NCBI GenBank assembly: GCA_946480245.1 | Contig: CAMLIZ010000019.1 | Coordinates: 1 to 43,549 of the forward strand | Direction of reading: 5' to 3' | DNA length: 43,549 bases | Origin: an uncultured Pseudomonadota bacterium | GTDB lineage: Bacteria; Pseudomonadota; Gammaproteobacteria; Burkholderiales; Burkholderiaceae | Shown here: positions 26,241-32,582 of the stretch, one piece after another | Layout of the letters: every line of letters starts with the position of its first letter | Position numbering within the stretch: the first letter of the stretch is position 1 | Notes under the pieces: generated by a model | The model's input: only the letters and a program-made list of their open reading frames with translations | Database searches by the model: none | Told to the model about the DNA's origin: nothing | Position numbers and translations under genes: made by a program

Positions 26241-26851
26241 CGCATGCACGGCGAGGGTTGACGGGCGCGGCTGCGCTGGCCGCACTGCTCTGGCTGACGG
26301 GCTGCGGCGGCGGTGGCAGCCCGCTGAGCAACCCCGACACGGTGACCAACCCGCCGGTCACCGGAGGACAGAAGCTGTCGTTCGCGTATTTCCAGCGCTG
26401 CGTGAACCCGATCTTCGTGACGCCGCTGCCGTCCAACATCGGCGGCAGCGTCACCACCAACACCTGCGCCGGCGGCGGCTGCCACGACACCGTCACCGGC
26501 ACCGGCGGCGCGTTCCGCGTGGTGCCGGGCGCACAGCCGCTGGACCTGAACGACGCCGCCAACACGCCCGACGTGCTGCGCGCCAGCGACATGTACAAGA
26601 ACTTCTACTCCGCGCAGGGCGAGGTGGTGCTGGGCTCGCTCACGCAAAGCCGCCTGCTGGCCAAGCCGCAGCTGATCAACGTGCTGCACGGCGGCGGCCT
26701 GATCTTCACGAGCAGTGCGGACCCGAACGTCAAGGTCATCGAGTACTGGATCACGCATCCGATGCCCAAGGGCCAGGACGAATTCAGCACCGCGGGCTAC
26801 AACCTCTTCACCCCAGCCAACCCGATGAGCGGAACATGCAACACCGACTGA
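26231..26851 (+). CDS. Monoheme cytochrome c lipoprotein with CX4CH site
   Basis: The 206-residue product has a lipobox (LLWLTGC, Cys25) followed by a Gly/Ser spacer. SFAYFQRCVNPIF followed by the heme attachment site C79-AGGG-C84-H85 fits a cytochrome c domain, but with four rather than two residues between the cysteines. A late THPMPKGQD (Met178) has the position and form of the distal heme-ligand Met of class I cytochromes. It overlaps the end of the HzsA-like gene by 10 bases and the next gene by 16 bases, so the three are co-translated. ATG 26237 is an alternative start. It is likely the redox partner of the triheme protein (inference). Confidence 0.75.
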   Translation: MSMTHARRGLTGAAALAALLWLTGCGGGGSPLSNPDTVTNPPVTGGQKLSFAYFQRCVNPIFVTPLPSNIGGSVTTNTCAGGGCHDTVTGTGGAFRVVPGAQPLDLNDAANTPDVLRASDMYKNFYSAQGEVVLGSLTQSRLLAKPQLINVLHGGGLIFTSSADPNVKVIEYWITHPMPKGQDEFSTAGYNLFTPANPMSGTCNTD

Positions 26852-27606
26852 GCTTTCTGCGCAGCCGGTGCCTGGCGTTGCTGCTGCTGGTCGCCGCTGC
26901 CGTCGTCAGCGCACCCGTCCGCGCGGACGAGCCGGCGCACGAGCGGCTGAAGGTCGTCGATCCCTACCTCGAACTGCACACCGGGGCAGGGCGCGGCTAT
27001 CCGGTGTTCTTCGTGGTGGCGCGCGACGAGTGGATCGAGGTGCTGATGCGCCACACCGACTGGTTCAAGGTGCGCACCGCGGGCGGCAAGGAGGGCTGGG
27101 TCAACCGCAGCCAGCTGGAGACCACGCTCACCGAGGCCGGCGGCACCAAGACCTTCCGCGACGTGCTGCTCGACGACTACCTGCGCCGGCGCGTGGAGAT
27201 GGGCGCCAGCTGGGGCCGCTTCAAGTCCGAGCCGATGCTCAAGCTGTGGAGCGCCTACCGCTTCAGCGACACGATCACCGGCGAGGCCGCGATCGGCCAG
27301 GTGCAGGGCACGTTCTCCGGCACCAACTTCTGGCAGCTCGACCTGCACGTGGAGCCCTGGTCCGACAAGCGGCTGTCGCCGTTCCTCGGCATCGGGCTGG
27401 GCAAGTTCAAGAACATTCCGAACGCCAGCCTGGTGGGCGCACTCACCACCAACGCCAAGATGGCCGACGCCTCGCTCGGGCTGCGCTACCACGTGAGCGA
27501 CCGTTTCGTGCTGCGCGCCGACTACACGCTGTACACCGCCTTCCTCAACGACACCCGCAGCACCGAGTACCGCGCCGTCGCGGCCGGGCTGTCGTTCTTC
27601 TTCTGA
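26836..27606 (+). CDS. SH3-domain plus outer-membrane beta-barrel protein
   Basis: The 256-residue protein has a signal peptide (cleavage near PVRA|DE), a bacterial SH3-like domain (about 36-95; VVDPYLELHTGAGRGYPVFF, WFKVRTAGGKEGWVNRSQLE), and a C-terminal eight-strand-type beta-barrel (about 115-256) ending in the outer-membrane signature LSFFF. The SH3 part probably binds peptidoglycan or a periplasmic partner. The barrel resembles the outer-membrane barrel family common in myxobacteria (OMP_myx_plus type; my assignment from memory). It overlaps the preceding cytochrome gene and is followed after 14 bases by another barrel gene. Confidence 0.82.
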   Translation: MQHRLSFLRSRCLALLLLVAAAVVSAPVRADEPAHERLKVVDPYLELHTGAGRGYPVFFVVARDEWIEVLMRHTDWFKVRTAGGKEGWVNRSQLETTLTEAGGTKTFRDVLLDDYLRRRVEMGASWGRFKSEPMLKLWSAYRFSDTITGEAAIGQVQGTFSGTNFWQLDLHVEPWSDKRLSPFLGIGLGKFKNIPNASLVGALTTNAKMADASLGLRYHVSDRFVLRADYTLYTAFLNDTRSTEYRAVAAGLSFFF

Positions 27607-27620
27607 CTCACGAGAACACC

Positions 27621-28268
27621 ATGCGACTTTCCGCTCTTGCCATCGCCGCACTCGCCGCGGCGGCCTCGCTTCCTGCGCCGGCCGCCGACGACACCGCCAA
27701 CCAGCAGCCGGCCAACGAGCAGGTGGTGGTGCCGCAGGTGGACCGGCGCGACGTGAAGCCGCCACGCATCCCCTCCAACGACTTCGAGGCCGGCGGCTTC
27801 GTGGGCACCTACGAGACGCAGAACTTCGGCTCCAGCGCGGTCGGCGGCCTGCGCCTGGGCTACCACGTCACTGAAGACTTCTTCGTCGAGGGCGTGTATG
27901 CGCAGACACGCGTGAGCGACGAGGCGTTTCGCCAGATCCTGCCCGGCGGCGTGTTCGTGAACCCGAAGGAAAAGCTCACCTACTACAACCTCTCCGTCGG
28001 CTACAACCTGCTGCCCGGCGAGGTGTTCTTCGGCAGCCGGCGCGCCAAGGCCTCGGCGGTGTACGTGATCGGCGGCGTCGGCAGCACCGACTTCGTGGGC
28101 CAGAAGCGCCAGACCTTCAACCTCGGAATGGGCGTGCGCCTGTTCCTCAATGACTGGGCCGCCTGGCAGGTGGACCTGCGCGACCACTTCTTTCCGCTCG
28201 ACATCCTGGGCAAGCGCCAGAACACGCAGAACCTGGAGCTGAGCACGGGCGTGACCTTCTTCTTCTGA
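27621..28268 (+). CDS. Outer-membrane beta-barrel protein
   Basis: The 215-residue protein has a signal peptide (MRLSALAIAALAAAASLPAP) and then a small barrel with alternating strands: DFEAGGFVGTYETQNFGSSA, GGLRLGYHVTEDFFVEGVYA, TYYNLSVGYNLLPGE, and a C-terminal GVTFFF that is typical for BAM recognition. It resembles the preceding gene's barrel in its ending and in GLRLGYHV/GLRYHVS segments, so the two may be paralogues. Both could be the outer-membrane ring parts of the complex encoded downstream (inference). Confidence 0.82.
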   Translation: MRLSALAIAALAAAASLPAPAADDTANQQPANEQVVVPQVDRRDVKPPRIPSNDFEAGGFVGTYETQNFGSSAVGGLRLGYHVTEDFFVEGVYAQTRVSDEAFRQILPGGVFVNPKEKLTYYNLSVGYNLLPGEVFFGSRRAKASAVYVIGGVGSTDFVGQKRQTFNLGMGVRLFLNDWAAWQVDLRDHFFPLDILGKRQNTQNLELSTGVTFFF

Positions 28269-28278
28269 GGTGGTGGTG

Positions 28279-28776
28279 ATGACGCTGCAGTTCCTTCGCA
28301 ACACCGCCGGCCTGCTGCTGGCGCTGGCCGCCACGCTGGCCTCGGCCGCGGTGCCCGACAGCCCTGCGCCCGACTTCACGCTGCGCAGCCTGGGCGGCCC
28401 CAACCTGCGCCTGCAGGAGCAGCGCGGGCGTGTGGTGATGGTGAACTTCTGGGCCACCTGGTGCGGCCCGTGCCGCGAGGAGATGCCGCAGCTCGACCGG
28501 CTGTACCAGCGCTACCACAAGGCCGGCTTCGTGCTGCTGGGCGTCAACGTCGATGACGACAGCCGCAATGCCGCCACCGTGGCCACCAAGCTCGGCGTGA
28601 GCTTTCCGCTGCTGCTGGACACCGACAAGACGGTGAGCAAGCTGTACGACCTCAAGAGCATGCCCTCCACGGTGCTGATCGACCGCGATGGCCGCGTGCG
28701 CTACGTGCACCGTGGCTATCACGAGGGCTTCGAGGCCACGTACGAGCAGCAGATCCGCGCGCTGCTGAAGGAATGA
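28279..28776 (+). CDS. TlpA/ResA-type periplasmic thiol-disulfide oxidoreductase
   Basis: The 165-residue protein has a signal peptide (LLLALAATLASAAVP) and a thioredoxin fold with the active site WCGPC (Cys62, Cys65). The segment VVMVNFWATWCGPCREEMPQ and the cis-Pro loop MPSTVLID are typical of the TlpA/ResA family. Family members reduce the cysteines of apocytochromes before heme attachment, or other periplasmic disulfides. With four CXnCH sites encoded just upstream, cytochrome maturation is the likely job. ATG 28279 is preferred, with GAGG 9 bases before; GTG 28270 in the same frame is too close to the upstream stop for a ribosome site. Its stop overlaps the next start. Confidence 0.9.
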   Translation: MTLQFLRNTAGLLLALAATLASAAVPDSPAPDFTLRSLGGPNLRLQEQRGRVVMVNFWATWCGPCREEMPQLDRLYQRYHKAGFVLLGVNVDDDSRNAATVATKLGVSFPLLLDTDKTVSKLYDLKSMPSTVLIDRDGRVRYVHRGYHEGFEATYEQQIRALLKE

Positions 28777-29018
28777 CGATGCCGCGAACCCTGCATGTTG
28801 CGCTGCTCGCACTGGCCGCCTCGGCGCTGCTGTGCGGCTGCGCGATCAAGCCGATCGAACCCTGGGTGCGGCCGTATGAGCGCGAGCGCCTGGCCGACCC
28901 GATCATGAAGTTCCAGCGCTTCGCGCTGTCCGACAAGGACCGCGAGCACGTGCACGAGGTGCGCGAGGCGGCGCGCGGTGCCACCGGCGTGCAAGGAGGC
29001 GGCTGTGGCTGCAATTAG
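28773..29018 (+). CDS. DUF4266 small lipoprotein
   Basis: The 81-residue protein has a signal peptide ending in a plausible lipobox (SALLCGC, Cys23), then the DUF4266 body: IEPWVRPYERERLADPIM and HVHEVREAARGATGVQGGGC. The C-terminus is GGGCGCN, two Cys spaced by one Gly in a Gly-rich tail. Function is unknown. From memory, genes of this family are often next to DUF3570, TlpA-like and ApbE genes, as here. It overlaps tlpA by 4 bases and the next gene by 14 bases, so the stoichiometry is likely coupled. Confidence 0.85.
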   Translation: MTMPRTLHVALLALAASALLCGCAIKPIEPWVRPYERERLADPIMKFQRFALSDKDREHVHEVREAARGATGVQGGGCGCN

Positions 29019-30108
29019 CACCTGGCGCACCGCACTGCGCGCGCTCGCCGGCTTCCTGGGCGGCCTGCTCGCCGGCGGCCACGCCCGGGCGGTGGACCTG
29101 CCGGCCGACAGCGCCGAGACCATGTACCACGTGTACGACGGCGGGGGCGTCAAGTCCACCGGGCCGGCCGTGCTGGTGCGCAAGAGCCTGGCCGACAAGG
29201 TGTCGCTGATGGGCTCGTACTACGTCGATGCGGTGAGTAACGCGTCGATCGACGTGGTCACCACCGCCAGCCCCTACAAGGAGCGCCGCACCGAACTGGC
29301 CGGCGGGCTCGACTACGTGGTGCGCGACACGCAGCTCACGCTCGGCCTGGCCAGCAGCACCGAGCCCGACTACAAGGCACGCACCTTGAGCGTGGACGTG
29401 CAGCAAGAGGTGTTCGGCAACATGAGCACCGTGAGCCTGGGCTTCAGCCGCGGCGCCGACGACGTGGGCCGCCACAACGAAGGCTTCTTCGACACCGCGC
29501 AACACTGGAAGTACCGGCTCGGCCTCACGCAGATCCTCACGCCGCGCGCGCTGGCCAGCGCCAACCTCGAGATCGTGGCCGACAGCGGCTACCTCGGCAG
29601 CCCGTACCGCGTGGCGCGCGTGTTCGGCGCCGCCGTGCCCGAGCGCATGCCGCGCACGCGCACCAGCCGCGCGCTGCAGCTGCGCGCGGTGGCCGAGGTG
29701 GCCGACGGGCTTTCGTTGCGCGGCGGCTACCGCTACTTCTGGGACACCTGGGCGGTCAAGGCGCACACCTTCGAGGTGGGCGCCAGCCGCCACTTCGGCC
29801 CGCTGTGGCTGGGCGACGCCTACGTGCGCTACTACCGCCAGGGCGACGCGCTGTTCTACAGCGACAACGCAAGCACCGAGACCACCTACATCACGCGCAA
29901 CCGCCAGCTCGGCAAGTTCAGCGACGTGGCGCTGGGCACGCAAGTGTCGTACACGCTGAAGCAGGTGCCCGGCCGCTACGAGCTCAAGCTCAACGGCACG
30001 GTGGAGAAGCTGCGCTTCAAGTTCGACGATTTCACCGACATCCGCACCGGCCAGTTGTATTCGCACAGCGCGAACCTGTTCCAGGTGTTCCTGTCGGGCA
30101 CGTTCTGA
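29005..30108 (+). CDS. DUF3570 outer-membrane beta-barrel protein
   Basis: The 367-residue product (GTG start) has a signal peptide (about 1-30) and the DUF3570 core: YDGGGVKSTGPAVLVRKS, then YYVDAVSNASIDVVTTASPY and, further on, strand-like repeats with aromatic girdles (GGYRYFWDTWAVKAHTFEVG). It ends with FQVFLSGTF, a barrel terminal strand. I chose GTG 29005 because AAGGAGG (28993-28999) stands 5 bases upstream, though the frame opens earlier. It is predicted to be a large outer-membrane barrel; no transport substrate is known for the family. Confidence 0.87.
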   Translation: MAAISTWRTALRALAGFLGGLLAGGHARAVDLPADSAETMYHVYDGGGVKSTGPAVLVRKSLADKVSLMGSYYVDAVSNASIDVVTTASPYKERRTELAGGLDYVVRDTQLTLGLASSTEPDYKARTLSVDVQQEVFGNMSTVSLGFSRGADDVGRHNEGFFDTAQHWKYRLGLTQILTPRALASANLEIVADSGYLGSPYRVARVFGAAVPERMPRTRTSRALQLRAVAEVADGLSLRGGYRYFWDTWAVKAHTFEVGASRHFGPLWLGDAYVRYYRQGDALFYSDNASTETTYITRNRQLGKFSDVALGTQVSYTLKQVPGRYELKLNGTVEKLRFKFDDFTDIRTGQLYSHSANLFQVFLSGTF

Positions 30109-30118
30109 GGAGTTCCCG

Positions 30119-30673
30119 GTGAAGTGTGATGCTCTGAAATTCGCGGGCCTGCTGCTCGGCCTGATGATCGCCGGCACGTCGCTCGCGGCCGACCAGGCGC
30201 CCGCGCCCGCGGCAGCGGCCAGCGCCCCGGCCAGCCTGGACGATCGCGTGCAGGACCTCAAGTCCGACGTGATCGAGCTCAACCGCGATCTGCTGGTGCT
30301 GGAGGAGGAACTGCTGTTCCCCGCCAACACACAGGTGGCGATGTTCGTGTCGATGGACGTGGGCGAGCTGTTCGGCCTGGAGTCGGTGCAGATCAAGCTG
30401 GACGACAAGGTGGTGGCCAACCACCTCTACACCCCGCTCGAGGTGAAGGCGCTGCACCGCGGCGGCGTGCAGCGGCTGTACCTGGGCAACCTGAAGACCG
30501 GCACGCACGAGCTGGTGGCCTTCTTCACCGGCCAGGGGCCGCATGAGCGCGACTACAAGCGCGGGGCCACGATCAAGTTCGACAAGAGCACCGAGCCCAA
30601 GTACATCGAGCTGCAGATCAAGGATTCCACCGCCAAGCTGCAGCCCGAGTTCAACGTCAAAGTGTGGCAGTGA
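30119..30673 (+). CDS. Exported protein with short coiled coil, function unknown
   Basis: This 184-residue protein begins with GTG after GAGGAG. It has a signal peptide (LLLGLMIAGTSLAA), a Pro/Ala spacer, a short predicted coiled coil (about 40-65; LDDRVQDLKSDVIELNRDLL) and a beta-rich C-terminal domain (about 70-184; VAMFVSMDVGELFGLESVQI, then THELVAFFTGQGP). I do not recognise a named family. It is placed between the DUF3570 barrel and the TPR proteins and is probably a periplasmic part of the same complex. Confidence 0.7.
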   Translation: MKCDALKFAGLLLGLMIAGTSLAADQAPAPAAAASAPASLDDRVQDLKSDVIELNRDLLVLEEELLFPANTQVAMFVSMDVGELFGLESVQIKLDDKVVANHLYTPLEVKALHRGGVQRLYLGNLKTGTHELVAFFTGQGPHERDYKRGATIKFDKSTEPKYIELQIKDSTAKLQPEFNVKVWQ

Positions 30674-30677
30674 GGTG

Positions 30678-32582
30678 ATGCGGATCCGTTCCCTGCGTCC
30701 CGCCGCCGCCCGCGCCATGCGCGGCGTGGCGGCTGCCGTCGCCGTGGGCCTGTGCGCTGCGGCCGGCGCCGCCGATGCGCCTGCGCCCCAGCACCTGGTG
30801 CAGGACCCGCACTACGGCGACGTGCTGTTCCACTTCTTCCAGGACCAGCACTTCACTGCGCTTACCAGCCTGATGGTGTCGCAGCATTTCAATCGCATGC
30901 AGCACCACACCGACGAGGCCGAGGTGCTGCGTGGCGGCCTGCTGCTGTCGTATGGCCTGCATCGCGAGGCCGGGCGCGTGTTCGCGCAGCTGATCGACAA
31001 GACCACCGAGCCCGGCGTGCGTGACCGTGCGTGGTTCTTCCTGGCCAAGATCCGCTACCAGCGCGGGTTCACCACCGAGGCGGAGGACGCGATCGACCGC
31101 ATCCAGGGCGTGCTGCCCGGCGCGCTGGAGGACGAGCGCAAGCTGCTGAAGGCGCAGCTGCTGATGGCGCGCGCCGACTATGCCGGCGCCGCGGCGCTGC
31201 TCGCCGGCCTGGCGCCGGCCGAGAGCAGCGCCGGCCGCTATGCGCGCTTCAACCTCGGCGTGGCGCTGATCCGCGCCGGCGACAGCAAGCGCGGCAGCGC
31301 CGTGCTCGACGAGCTGGGCCGCCTGGCCGCGCCGGACGAAGAGAGCCGCGCGCTGCGCGACCGCGCCAATGTCGCGCTCGGCTTCTCGGCGTTGAAGGAC
31401 AACCGCCCCGAACTCGCACGCAGCTACCTCGAGCGCGTGCGCCTGCAAGGCATGCAGTCGAACAAGGCGCTGCTCGGCTTCGGCTGGGCCGCGGCCTCGA
31501 TGCACGAGCCGCGCCTGGCGCTGGTGCCCTGGCAAGAGCTGAGCCAGCGCGACCCCAGCGACTCTGCCGTGCTCGAGGCGCGCATCGCCGTGCCGTATGC
31601 GTATACCGAGATGGGCGCCTACGGCCCCGCGCTGGCGCGCTACCAGGAGGCGATCAGCGACTTCGACCGCGAGTCGCAGGCGCTCGATGAATCGATCGCC
31701 GCAGTGCGCAACGGCAAGCTGCTCGAAGGCCTGCTCGACAGCAACCCCGGCGAGGAGATGGGCTGGTTCTGGCACATCGACAAGCTGCCCGCGATGCCGC
31801 ACGCCGGCCACCTGGCCCCGCTGCTGGCGCAGCACGAGTTCCAGGAGGCGTTCAAGAACTACCGCGACCTGCTGTTCCTCACGCGCAACCTGCAGGGCTG
31901 GGCCGACAACCTGGGCGTGTACGGCGACATGCTGAACACGCGGCGCCAGGGCTTTGCCGAGCGGCTGCCCAAGGTGCGCGCGCAGGCCGGCACGCTGAAC
32001 GTGGCGGCGCTGCAGCAGCGGCGTGACGCGCTGGCTGCCGAGATGGCGCAGGCCGGCGAGGCTGCCGACGGCGCGGCCTTCGCCGATGCACGCGAGCGTG
32101 ACCTGATGGCGCGCGTGCAGCGCGTGCGCCAGGCCCTGGCCACGATGGGCGACACGCCCGACGCCGCCCAGGCCCGCGAGCGCCTGCGCCTGGCCGAAGG
32201 CGCATTGCACTGGGAGCTGGCGCAGCGCTTCACCGAGCGCCAGTGGGCCGCCACCAAAGGCATGCGCGCCATCGACGCCCAGCTCGCCGACGCCGCCCGG
32301 CGCGACAGCGAGCTGAGCGCGGCCGAGCGCGAGGAGCCGGCCCGCTTCGAGCAGTTCGATGGCCGCATCCAGGCGCTGGCCGCACGCATCCAGGCACTGA
32401 TGCCGCGCGTGGCCGCGCTTACGCATGAGCAGCAGCAGGCGGTGCAGGAGCTGGCCGTGGCCGAGCTTCAGCGCCAGAAGGAGCGCCTGGGCACCTACAC
32501 CGTGCAGGCCCGCTTTGCCGTGGCACAGCTGTACGACAAGGCCTTGCAGGCCAAGGAGGGCGAGCATGCGAGCCGCCCGTAA
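30678..32582 (+). CDS. Large periplasmic TPR-type helical protein
   Basis: The 634-residue protein has a signal peptide (VAVGLCAAAGAADA) and is helical throughout. TPR-like repeats are seen from about 60 to 350 (LSYGLHREAGRVFAQLIDK, RYARFNLGVALIRAGDSKRG, MGAYGPALARYQEAISDF). The C-terminal third (about 430-625) is long charged helix, probably coiled coil, with AALQQRRDALAAEMAQAGEA and QELAVAELQRQKERLG. It should serve as a scaffold in the periplasm. The next gene starts 17 bases before its stop. I cannot assign a named family beyond TPR superfamily. Confidence 0.8.
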   Translation: MRIRSLRPAAARAMRGVAAAVAVGLCAAAGAADAPAPQHLVQDPHYGDVLFHFFQDQHFTALTSLMVSQHFNRMQHHTDEAEVLRGGLLLSYGLHREAGRVFAQLIDKTTEPGVRDRAWFFLAKIRYQRGFTTEAEDAIDRIQGVLPGALEDERKLLKAQLLMARADYAGAAALLAGLAPAESSAGRYARFNLGVALIRAGDSKRGSAVLDELGRLAAPDEESRALRDRANVALGFSALKDNRPELARSYLERVRLQGMQSNKALLGFGWAAASMHEPRLALVPWQELSQRDPSDSAVLEARIAVPYAYTEMGAYGPALARYQEAISDFDRESQALDESIAAVRNGKLLEGLLDSNPGEEMGWFWHIDKLPAMPHAGHLAPLLAQHEFQEAFKNYRDLLFLTRNLQGWADNLGVYGDMLNTRRQGFAERLPKVRAQAGTLNVAALQQRRDALAAEMAQAGEAADGAAFADARERDLMARVQRVRQALATMGDTPDAAQARERLRLAEGALHWELAQRFTERQWAATKGMRAIDAQLADAARRDSELSAAEREEPARFEQFDGRIQALAARIQALMPRVAALTHEQQQAVQELAVAELQRQKERLGTYTVQARFAVAQLYDKALQAKEGEHASRP

